Shown: piece after piece, positions 1 to 7,217 of the stretch
Position numbering within the stretch: position 1 is the first letter of the stretch
Layout of the letters: every line of letters begins with the position of its first letter
From: CAYTLW01 sp964438735
GTDB taxonomy: Bacteria > Myxococcota_A > UBA9042
Length of the DNA stretch: 35,898 nucleotides
Assembly (NCBI GenBank): GCA_964438735.1
Contig: CAYTLW010000081.1
Span: 1 to 35,898, forward strand
Direction: 5' to 3'
Position numbers and translations under genes: made by a program
The notes under the pieces: model-generated
What the model was told of the DNA's origin: nothing
Seen by the model: only the letters and a program-made list of their open reading frames with translations
The model's database searches: none

Positions 1-1224
1 CGAAAGCACGGCCTGTGCACGGCAAGGGACGGTCGCTGCGGCAGTGGCGGCGCCTGGGATTGCGCCGGGACCGATGCCTGCCGCGACGACGGTGCCTGTA
101 GCAGGCGACAAGGGCGCTGCTTGCCCACGCGGGCGGCCCACTGTCTGGCATCCACGGGTTGTCGCCTCGCCGGCCTCTGCGACCTGGTCGGCGACACCTG
201 TGTGGCCACGACAGCGGCGCGTTGCATGTCGTCCACGCACTGCAGACTGCACGGGCAATGCAGCCTGTCCAACGGCCGCTGTGTTGCCTCACAGGCCTCC
301 GATTGCGCCGATTCTCGGGCCTGCAAGCGAGAGGGTAGATGTGGCGTTCTCGACGGCACTTGCGTGGCCGGTAACAACGCCGACTGCGCCAGGTCCAGTC
401 GCTGTCGCAGCGGCCGCCGCTGTCACGCCCGCGACGGCATCTGCGGATTCGATGACGCTGCCTGTCGGGCGCGTTCTGGCTGCAAAGAGATTGGAACCTG
501 CGCCGCCGCCTGGTTGCGGCAACCCACGCGGCGTTCCATGTCATCTCGACCGCTCCGATCGCCGCGTCCTGACCGCAGCGTGTCTACGTGCGTCGCCGCC
601 AACGACAGTCAGTGTAGTGCGGCCGAGATCTGCCGGGTCGAGGGACGCTGCACCGCCCGGGCCGGCAAGTGCGTTATCGGTGGCGATGCCGACTGCCGGC
701 GCAGCGAGCATTGTCGATTGGAAGGCGGCTGTTACGCACCCTTGGACCGGAACGCATGGCGGGTCGACAGAAAGACTGACGCGGTATACCCGCTCGACGC
801 AGATCAATTCTGCGTGCCGGGCGCGGCCGCCCATTGCAGCCGATCACTGGCCTGTTTCAACCAAGGGCGGTGCAGTCTCCGAGGGGAGGGGTGCGTTGCG
901 ATTACCGCCGCCCACTGTCGCAAGAGCAGCGGCTGCAGGCGACACGGTCGTTGCGTTGTCGCCGACGACGAATGCGTCGTCGCCAGCGCCGCGGACTGCG
1001 CGGCCAGCACAGGCTGCAAGGCCGAGGGCTTGTGCGGTCAGATGGACAACGAGTGCGCCGCGGTGACCGATGCTCACTGCAGGCGTAGCTTGCTTTGCGA
1101 ACGGCAGGGCCTCTGCAGCGCAGAGGGAGGAGAGTGCGAGGCGGCTTCCGACGCCGACTGCCGAACTTCAGAAGTATGCCGCATGGCGGGATTGTGTGTG
1201 GCCAGCGGCGGTTCGTGCGAGTGA
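1..1224 (+). CDS. Cysteine-rich 27-residue tandem-repeat protein, 5' end cut by window edge
   Basis: The frame is open from base 1, so the start is outside the window; 407 residues are visible before TGA at 1222-1224. They consist almost entirely of about 13 tandem units near 27 residues long, each with four Cys in the spacing C-x5-C-x5-C-x6-C and then x7 to the next unit, around a core like 'ADCxxSxxCRxxGxC'. Two units (about 500-590 and 735-812) carry Arg/Pro-rich or Asp-rich insertions between their third and fourth Cys. The regular Cys spacing suggests disulphide-stapled modules of an exported protein, but the signal peptide would lie off the window. Similar Cys-repeat proteins occur in Myxococcota, with no function I know of. 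The gene ends exactly where transposase homology on the other strand begins, so the natural C-terminus may have been lost. The repeat pattern is certain; the function is unknown. Confidence 0.8.
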   Translation, partial: RKHGLCTARDGRCGSGGAWDCAGTDACRDDGACSRRQGRCLPTRAAHCLASTGCRLAGLCDLVGDTCVATTAARCMSSTHCRLHGQCSLSNGRCVASQASDCADSRACKREGRCGVLDGTCVAGNNADCARSSRCRSGRRCHARDGICGFDDAACRARSGCKEIGTCAAAWLRQPTRRSMSSRPLRSPRPDRSVSTCVAANDSQCSAAEICRVEGRCTARAGKCVIGGDADCRRSEHCRLEGGCYAPLDRNAWRVDRKTDAVYPLDADQFCVPGAAAHCSRSLACFNQGRCSLRGEGCVAITAAHCRKSSGCRRHGRCVVADDECVVASAADCAASTGCKAEGLCGQMDNECAAVTDAHCRRSLLCERQGLCSAEGGECEAASDADCRTSEVCRMAGLCVASGGSCE

Positions 1225-1942
1225 ACGGATCCATTGCACAGACCTTCGCGGCCCCGGCGGGTTTGCGCCGCTTCCGAGCGTTCTCGTCGGCAGTCATTTC
1301 CTCGATTGAGGCAACCATCTCGTCAATGCGGGCGCGGCGAGCCATGTCGTCGAGGCCGTGCCATGCCGGCAATGGGCTAAGTTCGACCGCGTACGCCTGC
1401 TCGTATGCTCGCTCTGCCTGCGCCCCAAGTTTGCTACACGAATCACGGTACATCCTGGTGCGGTCAACCCAGCGACCCATGATTTGCGTGCCCTCCAACA
1501 CCGCGTTCAACGGGGAGGCGCCGGGCCACTCCTTCGGCGACTCGACCAGTCCCTCCTTGCAACCCTGACCCAGCAGATAGGCGAGCCGACGCTCTTGAAT
1601 GTCCGCTTCTTGACTCAGCAGCAGCGGCTCGTATCGCCTGTCCCAAAACGCACCTCGACGCCCACGCAGCGCGTTGACTTCGCGGGCAACGTTGCTGTTG
1701 ACGTAGCCCATGAAAGCCACCAATTCGTCGGGCCGACTGGCCGATGCCAGCATATGGTAATGATTTGACATGAAAACGTACCAGTGAAGGCGGACCTTGA
1801 AGCGATTCAGCGCCCTGCCGAGGACACCGTGCACGAGGCTGTTGAGCTCGCTCGATGGAGTCAGCAGCAGCTGGCTTTGAAACGTACGGCAAGACAACTC
1901 GTAGATGCGATCAGGCAGAATGTAGCGAGGTCCTTTCGACAT
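902..1942 (-). CDS. REP-associated tyrosine transposase (Y1/HUH family), C-terminus replaced
   Basis: Single-strand DNA transposase of the IS200-like Y1 superfamily; such RAYTs act on REP palindromes. The ATG at 1942 has an AGGA Shine-Dalgarno 5 bases upstream. The HUH motif is H61-Y62-H63 within 'FMSNHYHML', and the probable catalytic tyrosine is Y122 in 'RLAYLLGQG', followed by 'EGLVESPKEWPGAS', which matches the family pattern around 'NPVRAGLV..P..WPWSS'. Family-like sequence continues to 'AAKVCAMDPFTR' (about residue 242, near base 1217). From there to the stop at 902 the frame merely reads the antisense of the Cys-repeat gene and is low-complexity Arg-rich sequence, so the natural C-terminus appears to be missing. 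The active-site residues are present, but activity is doubtful. A perfect inverted repeat lies about 120 bases upstream. The family call is firm; the true 3' end is not. Confidence 0.72.
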   Translation of the reverse strand: MSKGPRYILPDRIYELSCRTFQSQLLLTPSSELNSLVHGVLGRALNRFKVRLHWYVFMSNHYHMLASASRPDELVAFMGYVNSNVAREVNALRGRRGAFWDRRYEPLLLSQEADIQERRLAYLLGQGCKEGLVESPKEWPGASPLNAVLEGTQIMGRWVDRTRMYRDSCSKLGAQAERAYEQAYAVELSPLPAWHGLDDMARRARIDEMVASIEEMTADENARKRRKPAGAAKVCAMDPFTRTNRRWPHTIPPCGILLKFGSRRRKPPRTLLPLRCRGPAVRKASYACSEHRSPRRTRCPSDRTSPRPCSLCWPRSPRRWRRRIRRRRQRNDRVACSRCSCDSGRR

Positions 1943-2064
1943 ACATCCTATGGACGCAAGGACCATGCCAGCCCTTGACGACCGCCAATTAAAGAACATC
2001 CACTGGAGATTCAACATGTTGGGAGTCCAGAAGAAGGGTTGAGGGATCGGCCGACGGTGCGGTT

Positions 2065-2108
2065 GCTCTGTGCCATGGCACTGCCACGGCGGTGCCATGG
2101 CACAGAGC
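2065..2108. repeat. Perfect 16-bp inverted repeat upstream of the transposase (possible REP element)
   Basis: Arms gctctgtgccatggca (2065-2080) and tgccatggcacagagc (2093-2108) are exact reverse complements around a 12-base loop. Each arm also contains the self-palindrome tgccatggca. RAYT transposases are usually flanked by REP hairpins, so this may be one. No second copy was noticed in the window and the classic GTAG head is not obvious, so the link is inference. Confidence 0.75.
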
Positions 2109-2222
2109 ATGGGCCCGCCTCCGCCTCCGTCGTGCCGCCGCGAGAATCCGCCAAGCGCCGGCACACCCCACGTGCCAGTTCGGGGTCTGAAATCGAGGGA
2201 AGAGCGACGGCCACATGCGCTG

Positions 2223-2447
2223 CAGTGCCACGGTTTTGACATTCGGGTGCCGTCTTCCGTGCGTCTTCCGTGGCCGTCTTCCGTGGCGGCCATCGTCGCG
2301 AGGTTCGGCGCGCAGTCCCGGTTTCACACCTGCTCGGCGGAGGGCATGACGCCCGACGAGCTGCTGGACTTCCTGGGCGCTCGGGGCAAATTCATCGAGG
2401 ACGGGGAAGGCATCCGCACCGAGCGTTCGCGGATCTGCGAGCACTGA
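2223..2447 (+). pseudogene. YecH-like small metal-binding protein remnant
   Basis: The last 55 codons read as a convincing C-terminal half of a YecH-family (DUF2492) protein: 'AIVARFGAQSRFHTCSAEG' followed by a 'DELLDFLGARGKF' helix and ending in 'ICEH' before TGA at 2445-2447. YecH proteins are about 80 residues and start with an HGHEV-type motif. Here only a degenerate 'CHGFDI' (about 2226-2243) remains, separated from the good part by the tandem cgtcttccgtg repeat, and no start codon with a ribosome site precedes it. A GTG at 2283 could start a 54-residue stub. I read this as an eroded gene next to a mobile element. The conserved Cys and His residues suggest former metal binding; the family assignment is from memory of its C-terminal pattern. 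Confidence 0.6.
2250..2285. repeat. Three copies of an 11-base tandem repeat, cgtcttccgtg
   Basis: Copies of cgtcttccgtg end at about 2261, 2272 and 2285, with 0-2 bases between them. They lie exactly where the N-terminal half of the YecH-like reading frame should be, so they may be slippage or insertion debris that destroyed that gene's 5' end. Confidence 0.7.
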
Positions 2448-2489
2448 AGAGAGCGTCCGTACCCGTCCAGTCCCGTCCTTGCGAGCGTC

Positions 2490-4769
2490 CTAACGCGGCG
2501 TCGCCATCGGCCCCAGCTTGACCAACGCAGGGACCAAGAGCAGGTCTGCGAGCAGCGCGACCACCAACGTCATCGGCAGGAGCGTGCCCATGATCCGCGT
2601 CGAGTAGTACGTGGAACTGGCCATCGGCAGGAAGCCCAGTACCAAGATGATGGTCGTCATCACAATCGCTCGGCCCGCAAAGTCGAATGTCCGCGTGATG
2701 GCCTCGCCGTCGGTGGCGCATCGCTGGGACTCGATGCGATAGCGAGACAAGAAGTGGATGGTGTCATCCACGCCGATGCCAACCGCCAACATGGCGATGG
2801 CGAACGTGTCCGAATCGACGGCATCCCACGCCAGCCCCAGCCAGCCGCCCAGGACCAGCAAGGGGAAGGCGTTGGGGATCATGGACCAAAGGCCCAGGCG
2901 CAGAGAGCGGCAGACGACGACCATCATCATGGCGATGAGGGCCATGGATAACGCGAGTCCGCGGCGTTGACCGCTGAGCAATTCGTCGAGCCAGTTACCA
3001 ATCAACACCGACATGCCGGTGACTTCGACCTGGGCTCGCGCGCCGACATGCCTATCGGCCAGGGCTGCGATCTGGTCGCCCACCCGGGCGGCGCCGCGCA
3101 CGCCATGGGGTGCGATGCGTACGGCGATCCGCAGGGTGCGGCGGTGAAAATCGACCAGCCTCTCAAGGTGACGACCGCCCTGCATCTCGAAGAGCATCAA
3201 CGTCTCGGCCATGCCCTTGCGCGTCTGGGGCAGGCCCTCCTTGCCATCGTCGGCCAGCGCCCCATGGACCCGGCGCACGACAGTCACGAGCGAGCCGACA
3301 TCATCCACATCCGGTAGCTTGCCGATGGCGTCCTGCAGAGCAGCCACGGCCTTGAACAAACCGGGTTCCAGCACGCCGTTGTCCTCCGGGGCCTGGACGA
3401 AGACGTCGATCATGGCGTCGCCGGCGAATCGTTCGCCGAACCACGCCGCGTCTTTGCGGGCACGGCTCTCAGGATCGAGGCGCTCCATGATGTCGGTCTC
3501 TATCTCCAACTGAGAGATGCCGTACACGCTCAGGCCGCCGGCTACGATGAAGAGGGCAACCACCAGGCGCGGACAGCCGACGGCGAATCGTTCACAAGTC
3601 CGAAGCAGGGGATCGAGCAGCGACAGTCCGAGGCGACCCGGCCGGCGTTGTTCCACCTTGGGTGCCGGCAGAATGGACAGCACCACCGGCATGGCGGTCA
3701 CCGCAATGAGCAAGGCGACGCCGACCCCGAAGCCCAACACCAGCCCCAGGTGGCGAAACGCCGGGGTCGGTACCAGGGACAGGCATACGAACCCGATGAA
3801 TGTGGTCGCCGACGTGTACAAGCAGGCGCGCCCCACCTCGACGTTGCTGGCGATGATGGCTTGGCGTCGGTCCTGCCCGGCGCGCAGCTCGAGCAGATAG
3901 GCGCTGTACAGGTGGATGACGTCCGAGAAACCCACGATGAGCACCACCGCCGGCACCATGGCCATCAAGATGCTGACCTCGCGGTCGAGCAATACAGAGA
4001 AGCCCGCCGTCCATGCCACTGCCAGCATGGAGACGCCCATAGACACCACCACCGGCAGCAGCCCCTTGAACAGGGCCAGCACGGTGACCAGCAGGACAAG
4101 GGTGACCAGCGGGAAGAGACGGCCCAGGCTGTCGCGACTGGCGTCCATCGCTTCGGACAGGGCCGGCAACATGCCGGTGGTATGTAGCTTGTCGGCGTGG
4201 AAACCGGCGGCGGTGAATGCGTCTGCAATCTCACTGAGAAGTACCGGCCCGCGCTCGGCCGGGCGGCTGGCATCGGGCAGGAACTCAACAATGATCGCCG
4301 CGCTGCCGCCGTCCGCTGAGATCAGGGTGTTGCGGGCGGCTGGATCCTGGCGCAGGGCTGCGAGCAATGCCGACCGGGACTCCGGCGCCAACTCGGCCTC
4401 GTCGACGTAGACACTGACGTGCAGGCCGCCGTCCAAGCGCTCGATCCGCTGCACGTCCAGCAAGGTGTCGACGCGACCGATCTCGGGCATCTCCTGAATC
4501 TTCTCGACCGCCGAACGCAACTTCTCGATGCCCTCGGTGCCCAGCAGGTCGTTTGACTCGTAGCCAAAAAGCGCGACCTCATCGCTGCCGAATTCCCGAA
4601 TACGCTCGAGGTACCGCAGATAATCGGGCGATTCGCCCAGAAAGAGTCGGGCCACGGACGAAGCGATGACCGCCTGGCTGCAGATCGCGGCCGACAGCGC
4701 CGTGACTGCCGCCAGAGCGAGCGCGACCCACGCCCGATGGGCCAGGATGAAGCGGGTCCAACGCTGCAT
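2490..4769 (-). CDS. RND/MMPL-family membrane exporter
   Basis: A 759-residue polytopic protein with the two-fold architecture of the RND superfamily, MMPL/HpnN-like branch. The first membrane segment (about 9-30) is followed by a periplasmic domain (40-210) and a membrane block (218-370) containing 'FSDVIHLYSAY' (281-291). A short helix near 415-430 then precedes a second periplasmic domain (430-590) and a last membrane block (about 600-755) with 'GIGVDDTIHF' (664-673). The two D-x(2)-H signatures occupy equivalent positions in the halves and are the expected proton-relay region. Single-subunit members of this family export lipids or hydrophobic compounds; the substrate here cannot be deduced. 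The ATG at 4769 has a GGGAG site 4 bases upstream. The gene lies 69 bases downstream of the acidic-tract protein on the same strand, so the two may be co-transcribed. Confidence 0.88.
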   Translation of the reverse strand: MQRWTRFILAHRAWVALALAAVTALSAAICSQAVIASSVARLFLGESPDYLRYLERIREFGSDEVALFGYESNDLLGTEGIEKLRSAVEKIQEMPEIGRVDTLLDVQRIERLDGGLHVSVYVDEAELAPESRSALLAALRQDPAARNTLISADGGSAAIIVEFLPDASRPAERGPVLLSEIADAFTAAGFHADKLHTTGMLPALSEAMDASRDSLGRLFPLVTLVLLVTVLALFKGLLPVVVSMGVSMLAVAWTAGFSVLLDREVSILMAMVPAVVLIVGFSDVIHLYSAYLLELRAGQDRRQAIIASNVEVGRACLYTSATTFIGFVCLSLVPTPAFRHLGLVLGFGVGVALLIAVTAMPVVLSILPAPKVEQRRPGRLGLSLLDPLLRTCERFAVGCPRLVVALFIVAGGLSVYGISQLEIETDIMERLDPESRARKDAAWFGERFAGDAMIDVFVQAPEDNGVLEPGLFKAVAALQDAIGKLPDVDDVGSLVTVVRRVHGALADDGKEGLPQTRKGMAETLMLFEMQGGRHLERLVDFHRRTLRIAVRIAPHGVRGAARVGDQIAALADRHVGARAQVEVTGMSVLIGNWLDELLSGQRRGLALSMALIAMMMVVVCRSLRLGLWSMIPNAFPLLVLGGWLGLAWDAVDSDTFAIAMLAVGIGVDDTIHFLSRYRIESQRCATDGEAITRTFDFAGRAIVMTTIILVLGFLPMASSTYYSTRIMGTLLPMTLVVALLADLLLVPALVKLGPMATPR

Positions 4770-4838
4770 GAACTCCCAGGACTGCGGGAAGGGAACGGGT
4801 GGGATGGAGGTGGGTGAGGAGGGGGTTGAGAAGCTCGA

Positions 4839-5729
4839 CTAGCGGAGCACGGCCACGCTGGGTGGCCGACCCTGGACCAGCGCGACACGGGCCTGGGCGA
4901 CGCTGCCGTCGGTACCGACCAGCATCACCGCGCAGTGGCCGATGGACCCCTCCGGATTGTGCTGGTCGCCGATGAACTCGTGGTCCGGCGGCACCTGCCA
5001 CCGGGCCATGTCGTTGTCAGCGTGGTGTTCGTCATCCCACATGGCGTCTGCGGCCACCGGTCCCGGCTGTTCGGTGCCCAGGTAGACCGAGTAGTGCTTG
5101 ACCGGGCGACCGTCGCCGACGATGCGCAATACAGCGGGCGCGGTGTAGCTGGAGAAGGCCACCTGGCGCAGCTTGGCCGAGGCGACTTCGACCTCTCGCC
5201 ATTGTGCCGGCGTGGGGGTGGGCTCGTCTTCAATCTCCTCTTCGTCGTCGTCTTCGTACTCGTCTTCGTACTCGTCATGATCCGTGGCGACGCCACCCGG
5301 ATGAAGGACCACGTGGCGGGCCTGACGAGCATATTCGTCAGCCGGCCGCACGCTGAGGTTTCGCACGACCCTCAGCCCGCCGGCGCGATCCAGGACCAGT
5401 ACCCAATAGAACAGCGCGTTGGCGCCCCGGCATTGGTAGTCATCGATGATGGTATCGACGTCAGCGTGACCCACCGCAAAGTGGAGTACGTCGCCACGGA
5501 AAGCGCCCCGCCACAGGTTGTTGATGGAGCGATCCCGGATGCGGGAGACCGCCTCGGACCGGAAGACGTGGTAGCCGACCGCGTCGTAGTCGGGTGTCCA
5601 CGTCAGGGCGAATGGGCGGCCTGGCGGTGACTGGCCAAGGGTGAACTCGGCCTCGTAGGGCCGGGAGCCAACCGGGGCGGGCAGAGCCGCGCCAATGCAG
5701 ATGGCGGAGTCGTCGCGGAAGATGGGCAT
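4839..5729 (-). CDS. Hypothetical protein with central acidic tract
   Basis: A 296-residue protein I do not recognise. Upstream in-frame ATGs exist, but the ATG at 5729 has an ideal GGAGGTG site 4-5 bases before it and is the better start. There is no signal peptide or membrane segment. Two beta-rich regions of about 130 residues (20-145 and 178-290) flank an extremely acidic linker (150-169, nearly all Asp/Glu/Tyr). The stretch 'FALTWTPDYDAVGYHVFRS' near residue 40 resembles the start of a fibronectin type III-like beta sandwich, and the second half has a similar 'VKHYSVYLG' strand, so an internal duplication is possible. It precedes the MMPL exporter on the same strand. The fold idea is weak; gene reality is well supported by the ribosome site and coding bias. 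Confidence 0.75.
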   Translation of the reverse strand: MPIFRDDSAICIGAALPAPVGSRPYEAEFTLGQSPPGRPFALTWTPDYDAVGYHVFRSEAVSRIRDRSINNLWRGAFRGDVLHFAVGHADVDTIIDDYQCRGANALFYWVLVLDRAGGLRVVRNLSVRPADEYARQARHVVLHPGGVATDHDEYEDEYEDDDEEEIEDEPTPTPAQWREVEVASAKLRQVAFSSYTAPAVLRIVGDGRPVKHYSVYLGTEQPGPVAADAMWDDEHHADNDMARWQVPPDHEFIGDQHNPEGSIGHCAVMLVGTDGSVAQARVALVQGRPPSVAVLR

Positions 5730-5863
5730 GGGCACCTCCATGGTTGAGCGGCGGTGAGGATAGCGCCGTGAGTGAGGTCGGGGAAGTGGTCTCGGGTCGG
5801 TGACGGATCTTTGGTGAGTCTTCGATGTGGTGGTATGCATGAATGACACCCCGGGAGGGCGCG

Positions 5864-6175
5864 ATGAGTGAGCGGCGGAATCGGAAGAAGGGGCCTGGTG
5901 CGCTGGCCGGCGCCGGGGTGACGCAGCAGATGGAGCCCGATAGCTTCGTCAGCGATCGCGACTCGGGCGCCGAGAAGAAGGACGTGCCGGCCTCTCGTAA
6001 GCGGGCGGCGGCGGCAGCGACACGAAAAATGGAGCCCAAAGACGTGCAAGCCGCCCGGGATCAACAGCGTCAGGTGGCTGGCCTTGTCGAGCCCGTGGAG
6101 CGGGAATTGCCGGGCGCCGGCGCGCATCGGCGTGGCGGTCGGGGCAATACCATGCCCATGCCGCCAGACGAGTAG
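5864..6175 (+). CDS. Small basic hypothetical protein
   Basis: A 103-residue protein without recognisable family. The ATG at 5864 follows a GGGAGG site by 5 bases, which beats the ATG 21 bases upstream. It is rich in Arg, Lys, Ala and Gln, has no hydrophobic segment, and looks intrinsically disordered. A short phrase occurs twice in diverged form ('QQMEPDSF' near residue 21 and 'RKMEPKDV' near 54). It is transcribed divergently from the acidic-tract gene (135-base gap) and converges on a lipoprotein gene. Third-position GC is high as in its neighbours. Role unknown. Confidence 0.55.
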   Translation: MSERRNRKKGPGALAGAGVTQQMEPDSFVSDRDSGAEKKDVPASRKRAAAAATRKMEPKDVQAARDQQRQVAGLVEPVERELPGAGAHRRGGRGNTMPMPPDE

Positions 6176-6235
6176 CGCCGCAACCTGGATGGTGCCTCGC
6201 TGCAGCCGTCGTTCGAGGGCATTCAGCGTGACGGA

Positions 6236-6901
6236 TTACAACGCGTTTGGACCCGTACCAAGCGCCAGCGCGGGTCGGAATGTCGCGGTCCACCACGCGC
6301 TGCATCCGGCGCCTGTCGATTGCGGGTCGCTGAACTGCGCCACACCGGTCATAGCCAGCACCTCGCCAACTCCCAACGTCAACTCGGCCAGTTGCTGTGG
6401 GTCCATGTCCACCGCGGCATCACATCGGGGCAAGGCGCCAGGGGTGGAGTTTGCGAGCCCTTCGAGGCGCACGACGTTCTTCTTGTTCGGCCCCAGCATC
6501 ACCGGCAGTCCGGCGCCGATGAACTTGACCGAATTGGCACATACAGTCAGCAGGGCGTCCGCCTGCCCGGTGGTGCCCGCGGCGGCGACCATCGGCACCG
6601 TCATCGCAGCCGGACAGTCGCTTTGCACGGCCAGCAAGGTCAGTTCACCGGTGGCATGGGTCGTCGGAGCAGCGCAGTGGGGCTGACGAGCTGCTGCAGG
6701 GTAATCGGTCAACTGTGCGGCCAGAGGGCTGCTGCCATCGTCAGCGGACCAGGATGAAGACTCCGGCCAGAAGCGCGGCTGCACATCGGCTTGCAGCAAC
6801 CATGGCTCCTGCGGACCATCAGCTACAGGCTCTGTGGTGCACCCAGTCGATCCAGAAGTCAGCAAGGCAGCAAGACAAACGGCACCCGTCCACGTCTTCA
6901 T
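6236..6901 (-). CDS. Hypothetical lipoprotein
   Basis: A 221-residue exported protein. The ATG at 6901 has a GGAGG site 6 bases upstream, preferable to the ATG 15 bases further out. The N-terminus 'MKTWTGAVCLAALLTSGSTG' is a signal peptide ending in lipobox S-T-G-C, so the protein is probably lipidated and anchored in the envelope. The rest has scattered Cys (in 'QPHCAAP', 'QSDCPAA', 'LTVCANS', 'LPRCDAA' and 'GAGCSAW') that could form disulphides. I do not recognise a family. It stands downstream of the purine block on the same strand, but more than 300 bases of non-coding DNA separate them, so co-transcription is unlikely. Confidence 0.72.
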   Translation of the reverse strand: MKTWTGAVCLAALLTSGSTGCTTEPVADGPQEPWLLQADVQPRFWPESSSWSADDGSSPLAAQLTDYPAAARQPHCAAPTTHATGELTLLAVQSDCPAAMTVPMVAAAGTTGQADALLTVCANSVKFIGAGLPVMLGPNKKNVVRLEGLANSTPGALPRCDAAVDMDPQQLAELTLGVGEVLAMTGVAQFSDPQSTGAGCSAWWTATFRPALALGTGPNAL

Positions 6902-7217
6902 CGCGGTCCTCCACACGCCGTTGATTCCTCTCTACCCACCGTGGGGTGACCACCGGGACCGCGGGGATCAAAATAAAACGAGCCGTGGGGCACCGCCCCC
7001 GAGCAAGTCGAATGGCTGAAAGCTAGGAGCTTGATTCGCTACGGAGGTTCTGCCGATGGTCGTCGAGGTGCAAGGCAGGTGTGTTCTGCAAGCCGCAGGA
7101 CTGGCCGTAGTCAATTCAAGGTCTTGCAGGGCCCGCATGCCGCCGCCAGATCGGCGGCCAACGGCGGGACCGTAGTGTGAATCAAGCTCCTGGAAGCCAA
7201 GGATCTGGCCCTATTGC
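6902..7217. other. Non-coding gap between the purine operon and a lipoprotein gene
   Basis: About 316 bases with no supported gene. The part near 6902-7020 probably holds the lipoprotein promoter (no clear boxes seen). The rest is an inverted-repeat element (7025-7191), which contains a short GC hairpin CCGCC-agatc-GGCGG around 7143-7157. No T-tract follows that hairpin, so I do not call an intrinsic terminator for purL. Confidence 0.6.
7025..7191. repeat. Inverted-repeat element with a third, internal copy of its end motif
   Basis: Left end aggagcttgattc then gctacgg (7025-7044) matches the reverse complement of ccgtagtgtgaatcaagctcct (7170-7191) over the full arm with a 2-base gap. A third, diverged copy, ccgtagtcaattcaag, lies at 7105-7120 in the same orientation as the right end. 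The 167-base unit has no coding potential. It resembles a MITE or a genome-dispersed structured repeat; whether it is repeated elsewhere cannot be seen here. Confidence 0.6.

Noticed and set aside
902..1215. C-terminal 100 residues of the transposase frame as real protein
   Set aside because: They are the antisense of the Cys-repeat gene, Arg-rich and unlike the family, so I treat them as read-through and not as a domain.
1..1224. CRISPR array because of regular spacing
   Set aside because: The 81-base period is protein-level: the DNA repeats are diverged, keep reading frame and have no constant repeat/unique spacer pattern.
7140..7160. Intrinsic terminator for the purine operon
   Set aside because: There is a short GC stem but no following T-tract on the minus strand.
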